A DNA stretch of 64,000 nucleotides, taken from Verrucomicrobiales bacterium (GTDB lineage Bacteria; Verrucomicrobiota; Verrucomicrobiia; Methylacidiphilales; JAAUTS01). Within the stretch, counting starts at the first letter, position 1; the number at the start of each line of letters is the position of its first letter. Where the stretch lies: the NCBI GenBank assembly GCA_031256975.1, contig JAIRPN010000002.1, positions 1 through 64,000 on the forward strand. The letters are read 5' to 3'. The translations under genes and the position numbers were made by a program. The notes below the pieces were generated by a model. That model made no database searches. It saw nothing but the letters and a program-made list of their open reading frames with translations, and was not told the origin of the DNA. Positions 56,295 to 64,000 of the stretch are shown here, in pieces.

Positions 56295-57112
56295 TTAGCG
56301 ACCTGTCTAAGCTTTGCGTCCACACCATCACCACCAAACCCTGGGCGATTGAGGATGCCGTGGTCAACTATTCCAAGGCCGGTGTAAAAGGCATCACCAT
56401 TTGGCGCAACGCCATTGAGGGACGCGATTTGACCAAGGTCAAATCCCATATCGCCAATCACGGATTGGAAGTGGTTTCGCTTTGCCGTGGCGGATTCTTC
56501 CCTGCTCTCGATACCAAAGGCCGTCAAACTGCCATTGACGACAATAAGCGCGCTATCGATGAAGCTGCTGCCGTCGGCGCCCCGCACGTGGTATTGGTTT
56601 GTGGCGCGGTTCCGCAACAATCCTTGTTCGAATCCCGCAAGCAAATTGCCGACGGCATCGCCGCCGTGCTGCCGCACGCCAAACAGGCCGGAGTCAAGCT
56701 AGCTATCGAGCCCCTGCACCCGATGTACGCGAATGACCGTTCCGCGGTCAACACGCTGAAACAAGCCAATGACCTGTGCGACCAACTGGCTTCACCGCTG
56801 GTGGGCGTGGCGGTGGATGTCTATCACTTGTGGTGGGACGACAGCTTGGAACAGGAAATCAAGCGTTGCGGCAAATCCGGCTACCTGTTCGCCTTCCACA
56901 TCTGCGACTGGAAAACCCCGACCACCGATTTCCTCAATGACCGCGGGCTGATGGGCGAAGGCTGCATCAATATCCCGCAGATCCGTTCCTGGGTGGAGTC
57001 CGCCGGCTTCAAGGGTTTCAATGAAGTTGAAATTTTCTCCAATCTTCACTGGGCCAAATGTCAGGACTCGTTCCTCCAGGAAATCACCCAGGCTTATTTG
57101 CAACATTCCTAA
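56291..57112 (+). CDS. TIM-barrel sugar-phosphate isomerase/epimerase family protein
   Basis: A 273-residue protein of the AP-endonuclease-2-like barrel family. It starts with ATTAGC codons within a motif copy (MISDLSK). LAIEPLHPM and GVAVDVYHLWWDDSLEQEI contribute Glu, Asp and His metal ligands, and FNEVEIFSN is the last strand. It probably interconverts a keto-sugar derived from the uronide. Overlapping ATGA with GH88 implies coupling, and ATG 56291 is preferred over longer frames that would sit inside GH88. Confidence 0.88.
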   Translation: MISDLSKLCVHTITTKPWAIEDAVVNYSKAGVKGITIWRNAIEGRDLTKVKSHIANHGLEVVSLCRGGFFPALDTKGRQTAIDDNKRAIDEAAAVGAPHVVLVCGAVPQQSLFESRKQIADGIAAVLPHAKQAGVKLAIEPLHPMYANDRSAVNTLKQANDLCDQLASPLVGVAVDVYHLWWDDSLEQEIKRCGKSGYLFAFHICDWKTPTTDFLNDRGLMGEGCINIPQIRSWVESAGFKGFNEVEIFSNLHWAKCQDSFLQEITQAYLQHS

Positions 57113-57130
57113 CCTCAACTGAAAAAAATT

Positions 57131-58279
57131 ATGAAAGAACATAAAATCGGCATCATCATGAACGGCGTCACTGGACGCATGGGCACTAACCAGCATCTGG
57201 TCCGCTCGATCCTGGCAATCCGCAAACAAGGCGGGGTCAAGGTCGGCAGCGGCGAAGTCATCATGCCCGACCCCATCCTGGTCGGCCGCAACGAGGACAA
57301 GATTCGCAAGTTGGCGGAAACCTATGGCGTCGAGCGTTACTCGACTGACTTGGACAAGTGCCTGAAGGACGATTACAACCAGATTTATTTCGATTCACAA
57401 ACCACCACCCTGCGCGCCGATGGCGTACGCAAAGCGATTGCCGCGAAGAAAGCCATCTATTGCGAAAAACCGACCGCCGTTAGTGCGGAGGAAGCATTGG
57501 CTTTATATAAGGAAGCCACCGCTGCCGGATTGAAAAACGGCGTGGTGCAGGACAAGCTCTGGCTGCCCGGTTTGATGAAATTAAAATATCTCATCGACAC
57601 CGGTTTCTTCGGCAAGATTCTTTCGGTACGCGGCGAATTCGGTTACTGGGTTTTCACCGGTGAACATGAAGCGCTGCAACGTCCTTCATGGAATTACCGC
57701 AAGGAAGACGACGGCGGCATCATTGTCGACATGCTCTGCCACTGGCGCTATGTCATCGACAATTTGTTCGGCAACGTCAATTCCCTGACCTGCCTCGGCG
57801 CCACACACATCCCAACCCGTTGGGATGAGAATGGCAAGCCTTACACCTGCACTGCCGATGACTCGGCTTATGCTACGATGGTTACTGACCAGAATATCAT
57901 CTGCCACTTCAACTCCTCCTGGGCCGTGCGTGTCAAACGTGATGACCTGTTGACCTTGCAAGTGGACGGCACCAACGGTTCCGCCGTCGCGGGCCTGCGT
58001 AATTGTACGGCACAACACCACGCAGCAACCCCGCGTTGCGTGTGGAACCCGGACATCGACAGCCCGATTGATTACAAGGCTGGCTGGACTGAAGTCCCCA
58101 CCAATCAGGTTTTCGACAACGCCTTCAAGGTCCAATGGGAATTGTTCCTCAAGCATGTCGTCAAGGACGAGCCGTTCCGCTGGAGTCTCCTCGAAGGCGC
58201 CAAAGGCGTGCAAATGGCGGAACTCGGATTGAAGTCCTGGGCAGAAAAACGCTGGCTGGATGTGCCTAAATTGTCCTGA
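57131..58279 (+). CDS. Gfo/Idh/MocA-family NAD(P)-dependent sugar oxidoreductase
   Basis: A 382-residue protein. The N-terminal Rossmann part holds GIIMNGVTGRMGTNQHLVRSI and the family signature YCEKPTAVSAEEAL; the C-terminal part reads DGGIIVDMLCHWRYVIDNLFG with a conserved His. Such enzymes oxidise sugars or inositols, or reduce keto-sugars. With the SDR, GH88 and isomerase it completes a four-gene uronide operon. A terminator lies 44 bases after the stop. Confidence 0.9.
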   Translation: MKEHKIGIIMNGVTGRMGTNQHLVRSILAIRKQGGVKVGSGEVIMPDPILVGRNEDKIRKLAETYGVERYSTDLDKCLKDDYNQIYFDSQTTTLRADGVRKAIAAKKAIYCEKPTAVSAEEALALYKEATAAGLKNGVVQDKLWLPGLMKLKYLIDTGFFGKILSVRGEFGYWVFTGEHEALQRPSWNYRKEDDGGIIVDMLCHWRYVIDNLFGNVNSLTCLGATHIPTRWDENGKPYTCTADDSAYATMVTDQNIICHFNSSWAVRVKRDDLLTLQVDGTNGSAVAGLRNCTAQHHAATPRCVWNPDIDSPIDYKAGWTEVPTNQVFDNAFKVQWELFLKHVVKDEPFRWSLLEGAKGVQMAELGLKSWAEKRWLDVPKLS

Positions 58280-58323
58280 TTCAGTTTGTTTTCAGGTAAA
58301 CTCTTTTTACAGCCGATAAAAAA

Positions 58324-58352
58324 ACTGCCGGTTCTTCTCCGGCAGTTTTTTT
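58324..58352 (+). terminator. Rho-independent terminator of the uronide operon
   Basis: ACTGCCGG (58324-58331) pairs with CCGGCAGT (58339-58346) around a 7-base loop, and T continues to 58352. A-rich bases on the left extend the stem. Confidence 0.93.
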
Positions 58353-58637
58353 GCATCCTATTATCGGCCGTTAATTGTATTTACTCCTACCGTGTGAATA
58401 AAAATCTAACCTCTTATTGATGCCGAAGTTAGCTACTATTCATTTAATTCCACATCCGAAAGATTTTGGTTATTAATCCCGTTTCCAGTCCATGTCTACA
58501 AGATTATACTTGGCTCCAATTAACTGATTAGGCAAATTTTTCCGTAAAAAACCGGCCGTTTCCTAGACAAATCCCAAACAGGTGTTAGATTGTTTCCTAT
58601 AATAAGGGAGTAACTTAAACAAACATTATAAATAATT
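58353..58637. other. Intergenic spacer before the AP2-like gene
   Basis: No gene or repeat was found in these 285 AT-rich bases. A purine-rich AAGGGAG lies 26 bases before the next ATG, too far to be a normal ribosome-binding site. The stretch has no TTAGCG core. Confidence 0.5.
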
Positions 58638-59087
58638 ATGGCTAAATCCAAAACTCGTAAAAGACGGACTCCGGGCGTGAGCCGGATCGATCAACCCGAA
58701 AAACATAACCACGGTTTTTATGTGCGCCTGACCCGCAATGGCAAACGTTTCGCCAAGTTCTTTTCCGACCGCGCCCATGGCGGCAAGGAAAAAGCCCTGA
58801 CAGCGGCATCCAAATATTATGCCGAGCTGGACAAGAAGTATCCCCGCATGGCCCGCAAGGCGTTTGCGCAAATCGCGCGTCGCGCCAACAAAACCGGCAT
58901 CCTCGGCGTGAGCAAGATCACCAAGGACGTCAAAGGCAAGGTCTACAAGTTCTGGCAGGCGACCTGGAGCCCGGTGCCGGGCGAAGTCGCCAAGAAGGCT
59001 TTCTCCATCAAGAAGTATGGTGATGAAAAGGCCAAGGTCCTCGCCATCAAGGCCCGCAAAAAGGGCGTCAGCGAAATGGCGGATTAA
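58638..59087 (+). CDS. Basic protein with AP2-like repeats, possible DNA-binding protein
   Basis: A 149-residue very basic protein (many Lys and Arg). Two AP2/ERF-like halves are seen: HGFYVRLTRNGKRFAKFFS with KALTAASKYYAEL, and TGILGVSK with KVYKFWQATWSP and KKAFSIKKYGDEKAKVLAI. The glycine turn, aromatic strand and following helix match the plant/bacterial AP2 fold. Free-standing bacterial AP2 proteins are of unknown role, and in others AP2 is attached to homing endonucleases. No endonuclease domain is present. It stands alone with its own terminator. Confidence 0.7.
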   Translation: MAKSKTRKRRTPGVSRIDQPEKHNHGFYVRLTRNGKRFAKFFSDRAHGGKEKALTAASKYYAELDKKYPRMARKAFAQIARRANKTGILGVSKITKDVKGKVYKFWQATWSPVPGEVAKKAFSIKKYGDEKAKVLAIKARKKGVSEMAD

Positions 59088-59104
59088 TTTCCCAAAAAAC
59101 ATCA

Positions 59105-59135
59105 AACCCCGCATCCGCATGGTGCGGGGTTTTTT
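59105..59135 (+). terminator. Terminator after the AP2-like gene
   Basis: AACCCCGCA (59105-59113) pairs with TGCGGGGTT (59123-59131), with a 9-base loop and a T-run to 59135. A motif copy, ACGGTTAGCGTC, lies 7 bases on, just before the stop of the convergent gene. Confidence 0.93.
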
Positions 59136-59150
59136 ATTTCACGGTTAGCG

Positions 59151-59759
59151 TCAATCCTTGTAATGCACGTCGCAACCGTACGACTTGCTGTACTGGAGCG
59201 ACACCGATTTGCCTGCCATTGATTCGGTCAACGCGGCTGAGACATAATTTTGCGCCTTGGCGATGTCGGCCAGATCGGTGGAGCGGATGGAATCAATCGC
59301 CCCACTGTAGATCAACACGCCGTCCGTGCGGATCACAAACATGTCAGGCGTGGTCTTGGCGTCGAACAAATGCCCTACCGTGCCGTCCGGGTCCGGCAAC
59401 ACCGCGGTGGCTGCGACTTTCCTTGCCGCAACTGCCGTTTGCCACTCGGCCGGGGACATGTTGCCCTGCTGTCCGGGACCCGAGGAGCAAATCGACAGCC
59501 AGACCACTCCCTTGGCCGTCCACTCCTTCTGAAGTTTCTGCATCGTGCCGCTGTTGTAGAATTTCTGCACAAACGGGCAACCGTAGTTGGTCCATTCGAG
59601 CACCACGTATTTTCCGGCGTAATCGGAGAGCTTGTGGACTTTGCCGTTGATGTCCGTGAGGGAGAAGTCAGGCGCTTTTTGCCCGACCTTTACCGCCTGC
59701 GCGGGATCCGCCAACCACACGCTAACCACCGCCACTAAAGACAAAATGATCGTTTTCAT
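59151..59759 (-). CDS. Exported thioredoxin-fold redoxin (Prx-like)
   Basis: A 202-residue protein with a signal peptide (about 1-22). KVGQKAPDFSLTDINGKVHKLSDYAGKYVVLEWTNYGCPFVQKFY is the redoxin fold with a single active Cys in GCPF, as in the PRX-like-1 group, and not CxxC. SICSSGPGQQGNM and TPDMFVIRTDGVLIYSGAID follow. It probably handles peroxide or thiol chemistry in the periplasm. ATG 59759 begins a good signal; the frame is open to 59834. It faces the AP2-like gene and shares no operon. Confidence 0.85.
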   Translation of the reverse strand: MKTIILSLVAVVSVWLADPAQAVKVGQKAPDFSLTDINGKVHKLSDYAGKYVVLEWTNYGCPFVQKFYNSGTMQKLQKEWTAKGVVWLSICSSGPGQQGNMSPAEWQTAVAARKVAATAVLPDPDGTVGHLFDAKTTPDMFVIRTDGVLIYSGAIDSIRSTDLADIAKAQNYVSAALTESMAGKSVSLQYSKSYGCDVHYKD

Positions 59760-59910
59760 AGTGTTAATTGGGCTTGCCCCTAATTTAGCCATTTTTGCCG
59801 GTCTTGCAAATTTCTCCGCCGCTTCCACGACCATTAGCGCCGCTGATGCTTGGACAGCTCACTTTATCATGGCAATTCCACAAGAGCATGATTATTTTGA
59901 ATGATTAATT

Positions 59911-62745
59911 ATGGCCACCAAACATCCTTTTGAAAGTGCGAAGCTCAGCTTCCAGTCCAACGGTAAAGATTATTCCTATTTCTCCATTCCGGCGTTAGGC
60001 AAACAGCTTGGCGTTAGCGTCGAACGTCTGCCGGTCAGCATCCGCATCGTGCTGGAATCCGTGTTGCGCAATTGCGACGGCATCCGCGTCAGCGAACAGG
60101 CGGTCAAGGAACTCGCCAACTGGGCCCCAACCACCACCCGTAGCGAGGAAATCCCCTTCGTGGTGGCCCGTATCGTGTTGCAAGATTTCACCGGCGTGCC
60201 GCTGCTGGTCGACCTCGCCGCCATGCGCAGCGCGGTGCACAAGCTCGGCAAGAACCCGAAAATCATCGAACCGTTGGTGCCGGTGGACCTGGTGGTCGAC
60301 CACTCGGTCCAAGTCGACGTTAGCGGCAGCGCCGATTCCTTCGCCAAGAACCTCGAGATTGAATTCCAGCGCAACCGCGAACGCTACCAGTTCCTGAAAT
60401 GGGGCATGCAGGCCTTTGATACTTTCAAAGTGGTGCCTCCCGGCATCGGCATCGTGCACCAGGTCAACCTGGAATATCTCGCCAAGGGCCTTTTGAAGGA
60501 CGCTAACAGCGACATCTATTATCCTGACACGCTGGTCGGCACCGACTCGCATACCACCATGATCAACGGCATCGGCATCGTCGGCTGGGGCGTCGGCGGC
60601 ATCGAGGCGGAAGCGGGCATGCTCGGACAGCCCGTGTATTTCCTGACGCCCGACGTGGTCGGCGTGTATCTCACCGGCGCGTTGCGTGAAGGCGTAACCG
60701 CCACCGACCTGGCGCTCACCATCACCCAGATGCTGCGCAAAGCCAAGGTGGTCGGCAAGTTCGTTGAATTCTACGGCCCCGGCGCCACCGCATTGCCGGT
60801 CGTCGACCGCGCCACCATCGCCAATATGGCCCCCGAATATGGCGCCACCATGGGCTTCTTCCCGATCGACGGCGAATGCACCAATTACCTGCGTGCCACC
60901 GGTCGTGACGAGGCGGACATCGCCCGTTACGAAGCTTATTATAAGGCACAGAACCTCTGGGGCATTCCGGCCAAGGGCGACATCGATTACTCGGTCAACC
61001 TCGAACTCGACCTCGCCACCGTGGTGCCGAGCGTCGCCGGACCAAAGCGTCCGCAAGATCGCATCGAACTGCCCAAGTTGAAAAATGAATTCGTCGGTTC
61101 CCTCACCAAACCGGTCACGGAAAACGGCTTCGGCAAACAGGCCGCCGATCTCGGCAGGACTGTCGCCGTCAACGGCAACGGCGCCGCCCATCCCGGTGGC
61201 GGCAGCCAGAATCCCGAAACCTCGGTCCAGGGCATCAACCCGAAGACCGATCTTGAAATGGCCAACAACCGTCCAACCCCGGACCCGGTGACCACCGTTA
61301 GCGCCTCGGTCAACGGCCAGATCGGCCATGGCAGCGTGCTGATCGCCGCGATCACCAGTTGCACCAATACCTCGAACCCCAGCGTGATGCTGGCGGCGGG
61401 CTTGCTGGCAAAGAAGGCCGTGGAAAAAGGCCTGCGCCCGAATCCGCTGGTAAAAGCCTCGCTGGCCCCCGGCTCGCGCGTCGTGAGCGACTACCTTGCC
61501 AAGGCCGGTTTGCAAACCTATCTCGACCAGTTGAATTTCAACCTGGTCGGTTACGGGTGCACCACCTGTATCGGCAACTCCGGACCGTTAGCGGCGCCGA
61601 TCGAAGACGCCGTGGTAAAGAATGACATCGTGGCTGCCAGTGTACTGTCAGGCAACCGCAACTTCGAAGCCCGCGTGCACCAGAACATCAAGGCCAACTT
61701 CCTGATGTCACCGCCACTGGTAGTCGCCTTCGCCCTCGCCGGGCGCGTGGATATTGATTTGAGCCAGGATGCCATCGGCACCGGCTCGGACGGCAAGCCG
61801 GTTTATCTGAAGGACATCTGGCCCACGCTCGGCGAAATCCGCGAGCAAATGCAGACCGCCCTCAAACCGGAAGTATTCCGCAAGTTGTACACCGACTTCG
61901 CCTCGCAGAATCCGAAATGGAACGAAGTCCCCTCCTCGACCGGCAATGTCTATGAATGGGATCGCAACTCGACCTACATTCAGGAACCGCCGTTCTTCGA
62001 AGGCTTCACCATGCAAGCCGGCACCATTGGCGAGATCAAGAACGCCCGCCCGCTCGGTATCTTCGGCGATTCGGTAACCACCGACCACATCTCCCCGGCG
62101 GGTTCGATCAAGAAGACCGCCCCGGCTGGCAAATACTTGCTGGACAATGGTGTCACCTATGAGGACTTCAACAGCTACGGTTCACGCCGTGGCAACGACC
62201 GCATCATGACCCGCGGCACCTTCGCCAACGTGCGCATCAAGAACCTGATGCTCGGCGGCGAAGAAGGCGGCAACACCCTGTTGCAACCGGAAGGCACCAG
62301 GCTGTCGATCTACGACGCGGCGGTCGAGTACAAGAAACGCAATACCCCGCTGGTGGTCATCGCCGGACAGGAATACGGCACCGGCAGTTCGCGTGACTGG
62401 GCCGCCAAAGGCACCAACCTGCTCGGCGTGAAAGCGGTCATTAGCGAAAGCTTCGAACGCATCCATCGCAGCAACCTGGTCGGCATGGGCGTGCTGCCCT
62501 GCTGCTTCGAGGAAGGCACCAACGCCAAGAGTCTCAAGCTCGACGGCAGCGAAACCTTCTCGATCCTCGGCATCACCGAGAACGTGAAGCCCCGCCAAAA
62601 GCTGACCTTGGAAATCAAGCGCGCCAATGGCGAAGTTCAAAACGTGCCGGTCATTCTGCGCATCGACACCCCGATCGAGGTGGAATACTACCGTCATGGC
62701 GGCATTCTGCCTTATGTGTTGCGTCAGTTGATCGCCAAGGCTTAA
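59911..62745 (+). CDS. acnA: Aconitate hydratase (AcnA type)
   Basis: A 944-residue enzyme of the TCA and glyoxylate cycles; E. coli AcnA has 891 residues. [47 protein letters not shown] and [17 protein letters not shown] contain the three Cys that bind the [4Fe-4S] cluster, and [18 protein letters not shown] is the C-terminal swivel. An extra Gly/Asn-rich segment (near residues 408-455) accounts for the length. It belongs to the AcnA/IRP1 group. Seven motif cores lie in it, in varied frames ([20 protein letters not shown]). Confidence 0.97.
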   Translation: MATKHPFESAKLSFQSNGKDYSYFSIPALGKQLGVSVERLPVSIRIVLESVLRNCDGIRVSEQAVKELANWAPTTTRSEEIPFVVARIVLQDFTGVPLLVDLAAMRSAVHKLGKNPKIIEPLVPVDLVVDHSVQVDVSGSADSFAKNLEIEFQRNRERYQFLKWGMQAFDTFKVVPPGIGIVHQVNLEYLAKGLLKDANSDIYYPDTLVGTDSHTTMINGIGIVGWGVGGIEAEAGMLGQPVYFLTPDVVGVYLTGALREGVTATDLALTITQMLRKAKVVGKFVEFYGPGATALPVVDRATIANMAPEYGATMGFFPIDGECTNYLRATGRDEADIARYEAYYKAQNLWGIPAKGDIDYSVNLELDLATVVPSVAGPKRPQDRIELPKLKNEFVGSLTKPVTENGFGKQAADLGRTVAVNGNGAAHPGGGSQNPETSVQGINPKTDLEMANNRPTPDPVTTVSASVNGQIGHGSVLIAAITSCTNTSNPSVMLAAGLLAKKAVEKGLRPNPLVKASLAPGSRVVSDYLAKAGLQTYLDQLNFNLVGYGCTTCIGNSGPLAAPIEDAVVKNDIVAASVLSGNRNFEARVHQNIKANFLMSPPLVVAFALAGRVDIDLSQDAIGTGSDGKPVYLKDIWPTLGEIREQMQTALKPEVFRKLYTDFASQNPKWNEVPSSTGNVYEWDRNSTYIQEPPFFEGFTMQAGTIGEIKNARPLGIFGDSVTTDHISPAGSIKKTAPAGKYLLDNGVTYEDFNSYGSRRGNDRIMTRGTFANVRIKNLMLGGEEGGNTLLQPEGTRLSIYDAAVEYKKRNTPLVVIAGQEYGTGSSRDWAAKGTNLLGVKAVISESFERIHRSNLVGMGVLPCCFEEGTNAKSLKLDGSETFSILGITENVKPRQKLTLEIKRANGEVQNVPVILRIDTPIEVEYYRHGGILPYVLRQLIAKA

Positions 62746-62799
62746 AGGGAAAAGATTGGCGTCGGGGCGGTTGCTCAAAATCACCGTCCCGGCTCGCGT

Positions 62800-63027
62800 T
62801 CAGCCGTGCAAGGTTACCGACTTCCAGGTCGTGGGCTTGTTGCCACGCACCCGGGTCACCAGGCGTACCACGCCGTTCTTGTCGCGAACCTTGTAACAAC
62901 CGTTCATGCAGTATGAGACCAGCTCGGCGACAAAGGTAACGGCCTTCACCTCGTTGTTGGTGTCAACGAGTTGGATCTGCTGCCGGGGCATCGGAACCGT
63001 GTTAAGTTGTTCTACTGTGTCCATCAC
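62800..63027 (-). CDS. Small conserved-looking protein of unknown function
   Basis: A 75-residue soluble protein (74 from the second ATG). It has two Cys close together (SYCMNGCYKVRDKNGVVRLVTRV), which could bind a metal or be structural, and a basic end. I do not recognise a family. It lies alone between acnA and mscL, opposite in direction to both. The frame is well formed and spans most of the space, so it is probably real. Confidence 0.55.
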   Translation of the reverse strand: MMDTVEQLNTVPMPRQQIQLVDTNNEVKAVTFVAELVSYCMNGCYKVRDKNGVVRLVTRVRGNKPTTWKSVTLHG

Positions 63028-63162
63028 AGGAAATAAACAGCAGATTCCGTGCCTGTCAATTTAATGCGCTAAAAATCAGATTATTGACAATGGGCCGTAT
63101 CCGGTGGAACCCCGCCTGTGACAAGCACTTGACTGGGACTAAAAACCCGCCAACTTATTGCC

Positions 63163-63531
63163 ATGTCCTTGTTACATGAATTTAAGCAATTTGCCCTCAA
63201 GGGAAACGCCATCGACATGGCGGTCGGTATCATCCTCGGCGCCGCGTTCAACAACGTGGTGAACTCGATTGTGCAGGACATCCTGATGCCACCGATTGGC
63301 TGGATGATCGGCGGAGTCGATTTCAAGGACCTGAAGGTCATCATCAGCCCGCTGGTGGAAAAAACCGCGACGACTCCGGCCAAACCCGAGGTTGCCATTC
63401 TCTACGGGCAATGCATCTCGATCGTCATCCAGTTCCTCATCATCGCCTTCACCGTGTTCATGGTCGTGAAAGTGATGAACAAGCTGCTTGCCGATCGCTT
63501 CGCCCCCCCGGCCGACTCCCAGCCCAAATAA
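63163..63531 (+). CDS. mscL: Large-conductance mechanosensitive channel
   Basis: A 122-residue channel subunit that forms a pentamer releasing solutes under hypo-osmotic stress. EFKQFALKGNAIDMAVGIILGAAFNNVV is the first helix with its pore Gly/Ala residues, ISIVIQFLIIAFTVFMVVKVMNKL is the second, and the loop between is of normal length. ATG 63163 lies 104 bases after an intergenic motif core. It is transcribed alone. Confidence 0.96.
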   Translation: MSLLHEFKQFALKGNAIDMAVGIILGAAFNNVVNSIVQDILMPPIGWMIGGVDFKDLKVIISPLVEKTATTPAKPEVAILYGQCISIVIQFLIIAFTVFMVVKVMNKLLADRFAPPADSQPK

Positions 63532-63546
63532 GTTTCACCGTTGGCG

Positions 63547-64000
63547 TCAGGCGTTGCCGATCAGGATGCCGGCGAGAAATACCAGCAGCCCGCCGACAAT
63601 GACCTGGAATGCGGCAGACAGGAACGGGGTGTCCATGAAGCGCTTGCGAATCCAGGCGATCACCACCAGTTCAACCAGCACGATACCCACTGCCAAACCC
63701 GTCGCCACCCGGAAATCACTGATCATGTAAGGCAACGTGTGGCCGAGGCCGCCCACCGCGGTCATCAATCCGCAGACGATGCCGCGGATCAACGGTTTGC
63801 CGCGGCCGGTCAATTCACCATCGTCGGAAACCGCCTCGGTGAAACCCATGCTGATGCCCGCGCCGACCGAGGCCGCCAGGCCAACCAGAAACGCGTCGTG
63901 CGAATTGTGCGTGGCGAATGCCGCGGCAAAAATCGGCGCCAGCGTCGAGACCGAACCGTCCATCAATCCCGCCAATCCCGGCTGCACCACTTGCAACACA
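63547..64000 (-). CDS. MbfA-like iron exporter, VIT/CCC1-type membrane domain (partial)
   Basis: The last 150 residues of a protein that continues beyond the window. The start LQVVQPGLAGLMDGSVSTLAPIFAAAF and GAGISMGFTEAVSDDGELTGRG match the Fe-exporting MbfA group, where a VIT-type membrane domain follows an N-terminal erythrin domain; the latter, if present, is outside the window. Four or five membrane helices remain. It would export iron and protect against oxidative stress. The stop lies 15 bases from mscL, and the short gap holds the motif variant TTTCACCGTTGGCGTCAGG. Confidence 0.88.
   Translation of the reverse strand, partial: VLQVVQPGLAGLMDGSVSTLAPIFAAAFATHNSHDAFLVGLAASVGAGISMGFTEAVSDDGELTGRGKPLIRGIVCGLMTAVGGLGHTLPYMISDFRVATGLAVGIVLVELVVIAWIRKRFMDTPFLSAAFQVIVGGLLVFLAGILIGNA

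Noticed and set aside
59995..61515. A 506-codon open frame antisense to aconitase
   Set aside because: It mirrors a GC-rich, strongly conserved acnA frame; its Gly/Ala/Asp/Arg/His-rich composition has no recognisable family. Long antisense frames are common in GC-rich genes.

Overview
The window looks like a chromosomal segment of a Gram-negative member of the Verrucomicrobiota, probably near Opitutales. The evidence is PEP-CTERM exported proteins with autotransporter-type beta-strand repeats, an autotransporter barrel end, XylR-type AraC regulators beside GH2, GH95 and GH88 enzymes, and a TAXI-type receptor. The phylum call is inference from gene content. The DNA is moderately GC-rich, and no insertion sequence, phage or CRISPR array was seen.

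Layout. 0-3 kb: an autotransporter end, a TPR protein and a TAXI solute receptor. 3-4.6 kb: comM/yifB. 4.7-10.6 kb (minus strand): a kdp potassium-pump operon read from a c-di-AMP (ydaO/yuaA) riboswitch, then a 26-codon membrane microORF, kdpF, kdpA, kdpB, kdpC and a short kdpD without a kinase. 10.7-13.3 kb: yraN, rnhB and two paralogous acetyltransferases. 13.4-23.2 kb: a carbohydrate locus with a secreted protein, a SASA esterase, a GH2 beta-galactosidase, a divergent XylR-like regulator, a GH95 fucosidase and a PEP-CTERM protein. 23.4-27.5 kb: an OmlA-like lipoprotein, rbfA, a flavoprotein, a cytidylate-kinase-like protein and a TonB/PA14-like protein. 27.5-36 kb: haem genes hemA, hemY, hemE, hemH, a cobA-hemD fusion and hemC, interrupted by a PEP-CTERM serine protease. 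36-45 kb: housekeeping genes (rlmI-like, peroxiredoxins, mpg, yggS, a LysR regulator, fur, rpsO-pnp, trmB) and tRNA-Phe. 45.6-53.2 kb: aldehyde dehydrogenase, a large FAD/Fe-S oxidase, an unknown protein, deoC and an MFS transporter. 53.2-58.3 kb: an AraC regulator divergent from a uronide operon (SDR, GH88, sugar isomerase, Gfo/Idh dehydrogenase). 58.6-64 kb: an AP2-like protein, a thioredoxin-fold protein, aconitase, a small unknown, mscL and the end of an MbfA-like iron exporter.

The strongest unexplained signal is not a gene. A short motif, consensus TTCRCCRTTAGCGTC (reverse GACGCTAAYGGYGAA), is scattered over nearly the whole window on both strands. Its TTAGCG core occurs about 110 times by my manual tally, against about 31 expected at equal base frequencies, and about 35 copies fit a 12-base consensus expected well under once. 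It lies in coding and intergenic DNA, in several reading frames, and some inverted pairs form hairpins at gene ends. The pattern resembles the DNA uptake sequences of Neisseriaceae and Pasteurellaceae, although uptake has not been shown.
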